From: Mailhella sp.
GTDB lineage: Bacteria; Desulfobacterota; Desulfovibrionia; Desulfovibrionales; Desulfovibrionaceae
DNA: 6,364 nt
Direction of reading: 5' to 3'
Assembly (NCBI GenBank): GCA_017522745.1
Contig: JAFWYI010000276.1
Span: 1-6,364 of the forward strand
Below are positions 1 to 6,075 of the stretch, piece after piece. The number at the start of each line of letters is the position of its first letter. The stretch's first letter is position 1. The position numbers and the translations under genes are program-made. The notes below the pieces were generated by a model. That model worked only from the letters and a program-made list of their open reading frames with translations. It ran no database searches and was not told the origin of the DNA.

Positions 1-1225
1 CGTAGCGCAGAACGCGGAAGTTATCATTGCCCTTGTTGTCTTCGGGCAGAGGGCCGCGGACCGTCTTCATAGCGCTGGCCGTCTGGATAGTACGCAACCA
101 GTTCTCGCCCACGCGGCCCATGGCCTGAGAATCGCTGGAAATGCAGGAGATGGCGCCCATATCATGCAGCACGTTTTCCGCGGCGATGGTCTCGGCCCGG
201 ACGCGGCTTTCCGCAAAGGAAACGTCGGACGGCACATTGTGGTTCAGGTTATGGCAGACCATGATCATATCGAAGAGTTCTGCCTGCGAGTTGATGCCGA
301 ACGGCAGCGTGGGATTGGTGGAGCTGGGCAAGACATTGGGATGCGCCACCACCTTGATGATATCGGGCGCATGGCCGCCGCCAGCCCCTTCGGTGTGGTA
401 CGTGTGGATGACACGGCCTTCCATGGCGGCGATGGTATCTTCCACATAGCCGGATTCGTTCAGCGTATCGGTATGGATGGACACCTGAACATCCATCTTG
501 TCCGCCACGGCAAGAGAAGCGCGTATCATAGCAGGCATGGAGCCCCAGTCTTCATGGATCTTCAGACCGCAGGCACCAGCTTCTATCTGCTCACGCAGAG
601 GCTCTTCGTTATAGGCGTGCCCCTTGCCCAGAAGGCCCACGTTCACGGGCATGGCCTCCACGGCTTCGAGCATGCGGTGTATGTTCCATTCGCCGGGCGT
701 GATGGTCGTGCCGTTGGTACCGTCCGTCGGTCCCACACCACCGCCGAAGAACGTGGTCACGCCGTTGGAAATGGCCGCCTCACCCTGCTGAGGACTGATG
801 AAATGCACATGGGTATCTATGCCGCCGGCCGTAAGGATGAGATGCTCGCCGGAAATGGCATCCGTGGCGTTGCCAACCACAAGGTTCGGATCCACCCCAT
901 CCATGATAGCGGGATTGCCGGACTTGCCGATGCCCACGATGATACCGTCGCGGATGCCCACGTCGGCCTTGACGACACCCTGCACGGCGTCGATGATGGT
1001 CACGTTGGTGATGACGATATCCAGCACACCAGCGTCGCGGTGCAGGTGTGCATCGCCTCCCATGCCTGCCCGCAGGGTCTTACCGCCACCGTATATGGAT
1101 TCCTCGCCGTAGCCTCGAAGGTCCTTCTCGATCTCCACATAAAGATCCGTATCCCCGAGGCGGATACGATCGCCCACGGTAGGGCCGAAAAGACTGCTGT
1201 ATTCCTGCCGAGATATCTGTGGCAT
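1..1225 (-). CDS. ureC: Urease subunit alpha (catalytic), 3' end cut by window edge
   Basis: Catalytic subunit of cytoplasmic urease, which hydrolyses urea to ammonia and carbamate at a bimetallic centre, normally nickel. The first 408 residues of roughly 570 are present. Translation reads without interruption from [20 protein letters not shown]. All active-site residues appear at a constant offset of +5 from Klebsiella numbering: metal ligands H139 and H141 (DTHVHFI), the lysine to be carbamylated K222 (GLKIHEDWG), H251, H277 and D365 (SSDSQAMGR), with catalytic H224, H325 and R341. The flap signature at 322-341 (MVCHNL...DVSFAESR) is intact, with Cys324. N326 replaces the usual second His, a variant the family pattern allows. 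The start at 1225 follows a GGAAGGAAATC ribosome site and lies 18 nt after the ureB stop, so it is probably cotranscribed. The GENWLRTIQ stretch at 373-381 is less usual than GEVILRTW. The missing C-terminus cannot be judged. Confidence 0.98.
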   Translation of the reverse strand, partial: MPQISRQEYSSLFGPTVGDRIRLGDTDLYVEIEKDLRGYGEESIYGGGKTLRAGMGGDAHLHRDAGVLDIVITNVTIIDAVQGVVKADVGIRDGIIVGIGKSGNPAIMDGVDPNLVVGNATDAISGEHLILTAGGIDTHVHFISPQQGEAAISNGVTTFFGGGVGPTDGTNGTTITPGEWNIHRMLEAVEAMPVNVGLLGKGHAYNEEPLREQIEAGACGLKIHEDWGSMPAMIRASLAVADKMDVQVSIHTDTLNESGYVEDTIAAMEGRVIHTYHTEGAGGGHAPDIIKVVAHPNVLPSSTNPTLPFGINSQAELFDMIMVCHNLNHNVPSDVSFAESRVRAETIAAENVLHDMGAISCISSDSQAMGRVGENWLRTIQTASAMKTVRGPLPEDNKGNDNFRVLRY

Positions 1226-1243
1226 GATTTCCTTCCTTATCGC

Positions 1244-1636
1244 TCAGTGTTTCGCGTTCTTGAAGCCAAGATCGACCGCTCTGGCCACTCTGATGGTCCT
1301 GGCGTGTCTGTCGCCGACCCAGCCATCCACAAGGTTGTTGAAGCCGTACACGCTGGCCAGCCCGCCGAGCGGCACGAGGGATACGGTCTTCTCGTCGCCG
1401 GGCTCAAAACGGATAGCCGTCGTGGAAGGAATGTTGAGGCGCATCCCATAGGCGGCATCGCGATCGAATTCCAGCGCACGGTTGACCTCGAAGAAGTGGA
1501 AATGCGAGCCCACCTGAATGGGCCTGTCGCCCGTGTTGCGGACTTTTATGCTCACGGATGGGCGGGACTCGTTGAATGTGATAGGCCCTGAGGCAAAAAT
1601 GACTCCTCCGACCGGGACTTTTTCCTGAGTTTCCAT
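1244..1636 (-). CDS. ureB: Urease subunit beta
   Basis: Small structural subunit of urease, 130 residues, which packs with UreA against UreC in the holoenzyme. The family core is clear: [17 protein letters not shown] at 36-52, a FDR.AAYGMRL segment at 57-66, [13 protein letters not shown] at 76-88 and GFNNLVDG at 98-105. Length exceeds the roughly 106 residues of Klebsiella UreB because of a C-terminal extension (residues 106-130, ending LGFKNAKH). That extension resembles the corresponding end of the fused Helicobacter UreA, which is a recollected comparison. The ATG at 1636 is the only conventional start before an in-frame stop at 1694-1696. The ribosome site in front (AAAGGCAGG, then 4 nt) is weaker than those of ureA and ureC. 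The gene sits 102 nt after ureA in the same reading frame and 18 nt before ureC. Confidence 0.97.
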   Translation of the reverse strand: METQEKVPVGGVIFASGPITFNESRPSVSIKVRNTGDRPIQVGSHFHFFEVNRALEFDRDAAYGMRLNIPSTTAIRFEPGDEKTVSLVPLGGLASVYGFNNLVDGWVGDRHARTIRVARAVDLGFKNAKH

Positions 1637-1738
1637 GATACCTGCCTTTGTTTTTCCGCAGAGCCGGTCCAGGACTTCCGCGGCAGTAAAAGTTCAACCA
1701 TGCCGGACCTTATGCATCGCATCGCCCGGCGTGGGGAT
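1637..1738 (-). other. ureA-ureB spacer, in frame with both genes
   Basis: This stretch is exactly 34 codons long, so ureA and ureB lie in the same reading frame, separated by the ureA TGA (1739-1741) and a second in-frame TGA (1694-1696). After the second stop the frame stays open for 19 codons into ureB (reading [19 protein letters not shown]) but holds no ATG, GTG or TTG. The only other signal seen is the weak ureB ribosome site at its end. Separate ureA and ureB genes usually sit much closer together. No independent gene is called here. Confidence 0.6.
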
Positions 1739-2041
1739 TCAGTGGATGGGATCGTGTACCGTCACAAGGCGGCTCCCATCCGTGAACACTGCTTCAAGCT
1801 GTACATAGGGGATCATGTCGGGCACGCCGTCCATCACATCGGCACGGCCCAGAGCGTTACGGGTGTCGTTCATCACCTCTTCCACCGTCTTTCCGGCACG
1901 CGCGCCGTCCAGAGCTGTGGCAGTGATGTATGCCACCGCCTCGGGGTGATTGAGTTTCAGGCCATTTGCCTTGCGGCGTCGTGCCACTTCGGCCATGGAA
2001 AGTATCAGCAGTTTGTCCATCTCTCGTGGCGTAAGGTGCAT
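1739..2041 (-). CDS. ureA: Urease subunit gamma
   Basis: Smallest structural subunit of urease, 100 residues, the standard length for a stand-alone UreA. Family landmarks are [12 protein letters not shown] at the start, the [13 protein letters not shown] segment near 27-39, [13 protein letters not shown] at 45-57, DGVPDMIP at 71-78 and the LVTVHDPI terminus. The frame stays open to 2230, but the ATG at 2041 is the true start: it matches the family N-terminus, is preceded by a strong AAGGAGG site (2046-2052), and the longer version would run through an intrinsic terminator at 2195-2223. First gene of the operon ureA-ureB-ureC. Its promoter should lie within 2042-2195. Confidence 0.97.
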   Translation of the reverse strand: MHLTPREMDKLLILSMAEVARRRKANGLKLNHPEAVAYITATALDGARAGKTVEEVMNDTRNALGRADVMDGVPDMIPYVQLEAVFTDGSRLVTVHDPIH

Positions 2042-2045
2042 ATTT

Positions 2046-2052
2046 CCTCCTT
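2046..2052 (-). promoter_or_regulatory. Strong ribosome binding site of ureA
   Basis: AAGGAGG on the minus strand, 4 nt before the ATG at 2041. It is a near-perfect anti-SD match and fixes the ureA start against the longer open frame. Confidence 0.85.
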
Positions 2053-2096
2053 GTTTCGTTACGGCCGGCCACAATTTCCTACCGAACTCGAAACAA
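2051..2096 (-). repeat. Inverted repeat in the ureA leader, abutting the ribosome site
   Basis: TTGTTTCG (2089-2096 read on the minus strand) pairs perfectly with CGAAACAA (2051-2058), enclosing 30 nt that include the palindrome GGCCGGCC (2063-2070). The downstream arm overlaps the first two bases of the ureA Shine-Dalgarno. A hairpin here could influence ureA translation. This is inference from the pairing alone, and an 8-bp AT-rich stem with a 30-nt loop is of modest stability. Confidence 0.45.
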
Positions 2097-2111
2097 AGCC
2101 TAGCCACGCTG

Positions 2112-2150
2112 TCGTGAGAGGAACATTGTAATGTGGCGGCTCTCGTGAGA
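2112..2150 (-). promoter_or_regulatory. Candidate ureA promoter/operator region
   Basis: On the minus strand a good -10 hexamer TACAAT lies at 2125-2130, but no convincing -35 is found 16-19 bp upstream. The -10 sits inside a palindrome ACATT-GT-AATGT (2123-2134). On each side is the same 8-mer TCGTGAGA (plus strand 2112-2119 and 2143-2150), 31 bp apart, close to three helical turns. The right copy is part of the palindrome TCTC-GT-GAGA. The arrangement fits a weak promoter under a dimeric regulator bound at two phased sites. The regulator is not identifiable. Confidence 0.4.
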
Positions 2151-2194
2151 AAAACACACCTCTGCTCCAGCGCTGACTTCGGGCCCATCAACGC

Positions 2195-2223
2195 AAAAAG
2201 GCCTCCCTTTTCGGGAGGCCTTT
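2195..2223 (-). terminator. Intrinsic terminator of the M23 peptidase gene
   Basis: On the minus strand AAAGGCCTCCC pairs with GGGAGGCCTTT (11-bp perfect stem) around the loop GAAAA, followed by a run of five Ts that ends the stem. It begins 27 nt after the peptidase stop codon and separates that gene from the urease operon. The plus-strand side lacks a proper T-run, so it works mainly for minus-strand transcription. Confidence 0.9.
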
Positions 2224-2250
2224 CGTTCACGGCAGAATGATTCTGCGAAG

Positions 2251-3396
2251 TTATTTCTGTGCGGTCTTTCTAGCCGCAGTGTTTCTAGCAGGGAGTTTGA
2301 TAGTTTTGCCGGGGCGCAGGGTCTTAAGCTTGTCCGCCCCGCCGTTGGCGGCCTGGATGGCCTTCACGGTCGTACCGTAATCTCGCGCCAGATCGTACAG
2401 CGTATCACCATTGCGAACGGTATGCGTAGTCGCCGTCCTGTCCACTTTTCCGCTACGCTTCGTGCGCGACGCTCTCCTGACCGACTTGCTCTTCCCCTTC
2501 CGATGAGGACCGGACTTGGCCAAGGCCGCCCGGGCCGCAGCGGCATCCTGCTCATCACCCAGCTTCACAACGTAGTCGAGGGTATGCAGATAGGCCATGG
2601 GATTAGTCTGCCGATTATCACGCAGAAGCTCAAAATGCAGATGCGGGCCGGTGGAGCGACCAGTGGAGCCCACGCGTCCTATACGAAGCCCTGCCGTAAC
2701 TCGAGCACCTTTGTGGGTGAGTATCTGGCTCATATGCGCATAGCGGGCAACAAGGCCGTCATCTTGTTGGATGTCCACCATATAGCCGTATGTACGACTA
2801 TAATGGGCGGCAGTGACGACACCGCCACGGAACGCCATGATGGGAGAACCGAAAGGTGCACGGATATCAATGCCCTTATGGATACGTTTGCCGCGCCGCA
2901 CACCGTAAGGCGACGTCATGCATACTTTGTCGCCGGGGCGGCACAAAGCCTGTTTGGTATTTATGGCTGCAAGAGCGCGCTCTTCCGCACTGCCAAGGGC
3001 AGGTACCCGCGTTTCACGCGTCGTGCCGGACGCGAACTGCGAGGTGGTATAACCCTCGGGGCCCTCCAGCATCATAAGTCCGGCAGGCAGAAAACCGAAT
3101 TCTTCTTCCGAAAGTTCCAGAGAATCACCGAACGACGCATGATGATCGCTCATCGCGGAAACACTCACGTTCTCGCTGCCAACAAGACTGCCCGGAGAAG
3201 CCCATGCCGTAGCGATGCCGCGGTCGATGGCAAGTCCGGCATCAAGGTCCTCCACAGTCTGCACGGCTTCATTATGCGCTTCCTGCGGCGATATCCGCAG
3301 GAAATCCTTCGGCAGGCATGCTGTAAGCATAGACGCCGCGCAGGCCAGAATGAAGCCCCGAAGCAGAAAAGAGAACTTGTTCCCGGCTATCGTCAT
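2251..3396 (-). CDS. Lipoprotein M23 (LytM-type) peptidase with C-terminal LysM domain
   Basis: Predicted zinc metallopeptidase that cuts peptidoglycan cross-bridge peptides, anchored in a membrane as a lipoprotein; 381 residues. A signal peptide (1-26) ends in a lipobox LTAC with the lipidated cysteine at 27. Residues 28-150 are a variable, probably extended region. The M23 domain spans about 152-270, with H173 and D177 (HKGID), H221 (YAHM) and H252/H254 (GPHLHFE), so all zinc ligands and catalytic histidines are kept and the enzyme should be active, unlike EnvC/NlpD-type activators. A very basic linker (about 294-320) leads to one LysM peptidoglycan-binding domain (324-369, [13 protein letters not shown]). 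LysM after the peptidase domain reverses the NlpD order. C152 and C159 flank the start of the domain and could form a disulfide. The ATG at 3396 follows AAGGAG. It has its own promoter upstream and a terminator downstream, so it is likely monocistronic. Confidence 0.95.
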   Translation of the reverse strand: MTIAGNKFSFLLRGFILACAASMLTACLPKDFLRISPQEAHNEAVQTVEDLDAGLAIDRGIATAWASPGSLVGSENVSVSAMSDHHASFGDSLELSEEEFGFLPAGLMMLEGPEGYTTSQFASGTTRETRVPALGSAEERALAAINTKQALCRPGDKVCMTSPYGVRRGKRIHKGIDIRAPFGSPIMAFRGGVVTAAHYSRTYGYMVDIQQDDGLVARYAHMSQILTHKGARVTAGLRIGRVGSTGRSTGPHLHFELLRDNRQTNPMAYLHTLDYVVKLGDEQDAAAARAALAKSGPHRKGKSKSVRRASRTKRSGKVDRTATTHTVRNGDTLYDLARDYGTTVKAIQAANGGADKLKTLRPGKTIKLPARNTAARKTAQK

Positions 3397-3486
3397 GCCC
3401 TCTCCTTCACTAGTGAATTTTTGCCCGATTTCTTTTTATACACCAGAGGCGACTGATGGGCAACTATTCACTGGTGAGCAAACGTC
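3397..3486 (-). promoter_or_regulatory. Promoter region of the M23 peptidase gene
   Basis: On the minus strand TTGCCC (3458-3463, 4/6 to consensus) and TATAAA (3435-3440, 5/6) are separated by exactly 17 bp, a good sigma70-type promoter. Transcription would start near 3428, giving a leader of about 30 nt before the ATG at 3396. The Shine-Dalgarno AAGGAG is about 5 nt from the ATG. Palindromes lie just upstream of the -35 and just downstream of the predicted start, as expected of a repressed promoter. Confidence 0.7.
3406..3479. repeat. Paired palindromes (probable operators) in a 20-nt imperfect inverted repeat
   Basis: The 20-nt arms at 3407-3426 and 3458-3477 are inverted copies matching at 17 of 20 positions, separated by 31 nt. 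Each arm contains its own palindrome: TTCACTAGTGAA (3406-3417, perfect 12-mer) and TTCACTGGTGAG (3468-3479, one central and one end mismatch). Centres are 62 bp apart, about six helical turns. One site overlaps the peptidase leader next to its ribosome site; the other abuts the -35. Best read as two operator sites for one dimeric regulator, perhaps with looping. A hairpin in read-through RNA from the upstream RNase gene is the alternative. Confidence 0.6.
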
Positions 3487-5592
3487 TTAGAATTCCTGCA
3501 CATCGAGGATAACTGCCTCGTTTCGCAGAGGATTAACCTTGCCAAGGCGCACCATGAACTCCTGCCCGGGGAACACCTTTTCCCCGAAGAGCTGACGCTT
3601 GGCCCGCAGTGCGATCTGCACTTCCGGCAGATTCACATTGACCCACATATCGTTCTCTTCCGCCACTTCGGCACGCCAGCAGCATGCATTATGATGCCGC
3701 GCGGACCTCTGCTGGATGTACAGATACTTCCAGTAGCGGGGGCGGAAACGCTGGACCTGTCCAGCAGCCTCAAGGCGCATCCCCAGCGGGAGCAGCATGG
3801 CCGAAAGCTCTTCACGGCTCCAGCGGGCTTCACCATGACGCAGGAAATGCAGGAGCTGAGCTTCGTTCACAAGATCCGGGAAACGGCGCAGCGGAGAAGT
3901 TACCGGACTGTAGGCGGCAAGCCCCATACCGGCATGCGGACGCGCTTCCACATCGAGAGAAGCCGCCACGAGGATACGGACCACCCGGGCGATATCCGGA
4001 GCCGAACGCCACACGCCCGCGTATTCGCGGGGCACAGCCACATCCTGCGTACGGAAAAGGAGCGCCACGTCGTTCTTCACTGCCCACTCGGCCAGCACGG
4101 CGTTGGCAACGATCATGAGTTCCGCCACAAGGAGCATGGCGGCAGGCACGGCCTCACTCTCGCGGATGCTTACCTTCACATCGGCCCCTTCGCCTTCCAG
4201 TACGAAGTCGAGGTCGGGGCGCTCGATGATGACAGCCCCCTGCTTCACCCGGTAGTCGAGGCGGATGCGGCTCATCTCCGCGGCCATGGAAAGCTGTTCT
4301 GTCCACGCGGAAGCAGGATTCCCATCTTCCACGCGGCCTTCGATAACAGCTTCGCAGTCGGGATACGTGAGGTTCTTCGCCAACGTCACGGCAGACGTGC
4401 GGAAACGACCTTCGCTCAAAGAACCATCCGGAGCGATATGCGCACTGACGATAAGCGAGGGACGCTTCTTACCCTCAAAAAGGCTGAACGCGCCTTCCCC
4501 CAGAGCCTCGGGCATCATGTGGGAATTCCCTTCCGGCAGGTACAGGCTGGTAGCGCGATTGAACACGTCCTTGCCCAGAGGAGACTCGAAATCCCAGAAC
4601 CAGGCGGGACAGGCCAGAGCCACGTCCACATCCCAGCCACCATCTGCGGCACGCTCGATATGGAACGCATCGTCGATGTCGCGCGTCGTAGCGCTGTCGA
4701 TGCTGATGAAGGGCGTATCGTCAATGGGGGGAAGCTGGGCATCGTCGGTCACGGCAGCGATAAGCGCCTCCGTTTCAGCGCGATGAGCCTCCTCCCATGC
4801 AGTCCCGACCTCATAATCTGCGCGATCCAGCCAGTAGTTATGATGCTCGGGTACAAGTCCCCAGGTCATAGCCAGCAGAAGAGGGAGATGCGGATCGTCC
4901 GGCAGGCCTTTGGTGACCTGCTTCCAGAGGGCTTCATCCTCCACGGTGTCCGGATCAGCCATACGCGAGCGGAGCATGTATTCAAGGCGACCGCGCACCG
5001 GTTCTTCCGGAGCTTCGGCGGGGTTCGGAGCAGCGCGGCGACCGATGCGGGCTTCCCACAGACGGCGGAACCAGTCCGCACCGCCAAGCACCATGGCTTC
5101 ACGCATGCGGGCGGCTTCTTCAGCCTGACGGCGAGCTTCCACGGTCTCAACGTCATAGATCTCAAACTCCGGCGGCTGGAAACGGAAGTGCGTCTTGCAG
5201 GCAAGAAGCGCCCGACCACAGGCGGCAACGGTGTCGGCATCGGGGCTGGTGTAACCCAGCTCAGCGAACCACTCGGCACGAGCCTTCTTCAGTTCGCCCT
5301 GCGCCATCTCCCACAATTCCATGGGAGCAACTTCTGCAGAAAGACGCTTGCGGCGCTCACCATGCTTTTCCAGAAGCTCCACCATAGCGTCCTTGCTCTG
5401 AGCGGCAGCATAGGCCGGTCCGGACCACGGCAGAAGCCGCGCCGACGAGAGCGTGGTCTCGCGGCGATTCGGCAGAAAAAGTCGCAATTTGCCCTTCTGC
5501 TCTTCCATCACCCACGCGATCTGAGGCTCGTTGCCCTGCATGAACTCAACGATACAGCCCGCACCCGGATACTGCACAAGATTCGACGCCAT
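3487..5592 (-). CDS. RNase II/R-family 3'-5' exoribonuclease (RNB domain)
   Basis: Processive 3'-to-5' exoribonuclease of the RNase II superfamily acting in cytoplasmic RNA turnover; 701 residues (E. coli RNase II has 644, RNase R 813). The RNB domain spans about 290-585. The catalytic acid cluster is intact as SIDSATTRDIDDAF, giving D299, D305, D307 and D308. Further landmarks are YLPEGNSHMMPEAL (351-364), ELMIVAN (491-497) and TSPLRRFPDLV (565-575), which carries the conserved arginine. The N-terminus (about 1-60) looks like one small beta-barrel rather than tandem cold-shock domains, followed by a charged helical stretch (about 65-280). This recalls the cyanobacterial/chloroplast and Deinococcus-type members, an inference from layout. 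The C-terminus (about 636-701) looks like a reduced S1 domain. The ATG at 5592 has a modest AAGGA about 10 nt upstream. Whether it is RNase R-like (able to unwind structure) or RNase II-like cannot be told. Confidence 0.93.
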   Translation of the reverse strand: MASNLVQYPGAGCIVEFMQGNEPQIAWVMEEQKGKLRLFLPNRRETTLSSARLLPWSGPAYAAAQSKDAMVELLEKHGERRKRLSAEVAPMELWEMAQGELKKARAEWFAELGYTSPDADTVAACGRALLACKTHFRFQPPEFEIYDVETVEARRQAEEAARMREAMVLGGADWFRRLWEARIGRRAAPNPAEAPEEPVRGRLEYMLRSRMADPDTVEDEALWKQVTKGLPDDPHLPLLLAMTWGLVPEHHNYWLDRADYEVGTAWEEAHRAETEALIAAVTDDAQLPPIDDTPFISIDSATTRDIDDAFHIERAADGGWDVDVALACPAWFWDFESPLGKDVFNRATSLYLPEGNSHMMPEALGEGAFSLFEGKKRPSLIVSAHIAPDGSLSEGRFRTSAVTLAKNLTYPDCEAVIEGRVEDGNPASAWTEQLSMAAEMSRIRLDYRVKQGAVIIERPDLDFVLEGEGADVKVSIRESEAVPAAMLLVAELMIVANAVLAEWAVKNDVALLFRTQDVAVPREYAGVWRSAPDIARVVRILVAASLDVEARPHAGMGLAAYSPVTSPLRRFPDLVNEAQLLHFLRHGEARWSREELSAMLLPLGMRLEAAGQVQRFRPRYWKYLYIQQRSARHHNACCWRAEVAEENDMWVNVNLPEVQIALRAKRQLFGEKVFPGQEFMVRLGKVNPLRNEAVILDVQEF

Positions 5593-5760
5593 AAGAGGAA
5601 TGTCCTTGGAGAATTATATTTTTTCTGAGGGAGATGCTCTCCCCCAGGCTCCCTTTCTGAACGGCGATTTCCCGGACACAAGCATCCGCTCATCACCGTT
5701 CAGACTATGAGAGTCTGAAGAAATTTACGCCGTCCTGAACTCCAATTGACCTAAATCAAT
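5593..5760 (-). promoter_or_regulatory. Upstream region/leader of the RNB exoribonuclease gene
   Basis: No gene is seen here. On the minus strand a perfect TATAAT lies at 5613-5618 but has no recognisable -35 and would start transcription almost on the Shine-Dalgarno (AAGGA, 5603-5607), so it is a doubtful promoter. TAAATT at 5722-5727, just downstream of the FNR/CRP-like box, is another candidate -10. Three hairpins are visible: 5699-5719 (8-bp stem TTCAGACT, loop 5 nt), a competing pairing of 5656-5664 with 5696-5704, and 5629-5643 (GGGAGA stem, 3-nt loop). None is followed by a T-run, so none is a terminator. Confidence 0.45.
5746..5759. promoter_or_regulatory. FNR/CRP-type box
   Basis: TTGAC-CTAA-ATCAA matches the FNR consensus TTGAT-N4-ATCAA at 9 of 10 defined positions, and flanking bases extend the symmetry to 16 bp (5745-5760). 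It lies about 154 bp upstream of the exoribonuclease start. A site of this quality in a gene-free region is suggestive, but no regulator gene is present and chance cannot be excluded. Confidence 0.4.
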
Positions 5761-5785
5761 ACGCCTCTTCCTTGACCTCGCCGGA

Positions 5786-5992
5786 GGCGCCGCCGCAAAG
5801 CGGCGGTTTGAGCGCCGACCCCACGCCGACTGGAAGTCGGCATGGAGGTGGGCGAGGCGCGGTCTTTCGGTCACAGCGGAGCGCCGCTGAGTGAGCCTCA
5901 AGCTCACGAGGCGTGCTTCGGTCAGGCCTATGTTCAAAGGACTCTCCGGCTGACTGGAAGTCAGCCCCAGCGGATTTCCGGCCAGGAAATCC
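5786..5992. repeat. Hairpin cluster resembling REP-type intergenic repeats
   Basis: No gene is supported here. The stretch contains six short hairpins: 5790-5806 (CCGCCGC, loop AAA), 5825-5841 (GCCGACT, loop GGA), 5874-5889 (CAGCGG, loop AGCG), 5891-5907 (GTGAGC, loop 5 nt), 5948-5966 (GGCTGACT, loop GGA) and 5972-5992 (GGATTTCC, loop 5 nt). The second sits at the tip of a longer stem built from 5812-5824 and 5848-5860. The second and fifth share ACT-GGA-AGT and differ by a C-G to T-A change on both arms, a compensatory change. The motifs CGAGGCG (5853, 5907) and TTCGGTCA (5866, 5917) occur twice. The structure points to a repeat element or structured RNA, not protein coding. Confidence 0.6.
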
Positions 5993-5994
5993 AA

Positions 5995-6041
5995 GATGCC
6001 TTTTCAAAAGTTTTTCTCAACGAAAGACCTGAAAAGGCATC
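5995..6041 (-). other. Long hairpin downstream of purH
   Basis: GATGCCTTTTCA and TGAAAAGGCATC form a perfect 12-bp stem around a 23-nt loop, starting about 35 nt after the purH stop. It lacks a following T-run on the minus strand, so it is not a classical intrinsic terminator. It could protect the purH mRNA 3' end or aid factor-dependent termination. No better purH terminator was found. Confidence 0.5.
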
Positions 6042-6075
6042 CAGATGTAAGACAGAACGAGCTGCCGTGTTATTC

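Noticed and set aside
244..261. Asn326 replacing the second His of the UreC flap motif as an inactivating change
   Set aside because: The catalytic histidine is the preceding residue (H325), which is intact; His, Asn or Gly are tolerated next to it in the family.
164..1591. 475-residue plus-strand frame across ureC and ureB
   Set aside because: It spans two well-conserved urease genes and their gap on the other strand, has His/Gly/Asp-rich composition mirroring UreC codons, and shows no domain.
1404..1697. 97-residue minus-strand frame overlapping ureB and the spacer
   Set aside because: Wrong frame across the conserved UreB core, with no independent support.
2042..2230. N-terminal extension of ureA starting at 2230
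   Set aside because: It would translate through the intrinsic terminator and add about 63 residues absent from the family. The ATG at 2041 has a strong ribosome site.
2422..3456. 344-residue plus-strand frame opposite the M23 peptidase
   Set aside because: Shadow of a gene with clear signal peptide, M23 and LysM motifs; it would also run over the peptidase promoter.
5613..5618. Perfect TATAAT as the exoribonuclease promoter
   Set aside because: No -35 at 16-18 bp, and the predicted start would fall on the ribosome binding site. It is mentioned only as part of the leader.
3691..5628. 645-residue open frame on the plus strand opposite the exoribonuclease
   Set aside because: No recognisable family, and it is exactly antisense to a gene with an intact RNB catalytic motif. 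Long antisense frames are common in GC-rich genes that avoid certain codons.
5725..6007. Two overlapping minus-strand frames of 83-89 residues between purH and the RNase
   Set aside because: They run through the hairpin cluster. Their repeated ADFQSA-like peptides are just translations of the GACTTCCAGTC hairpins; no ribosome site or family was seen.
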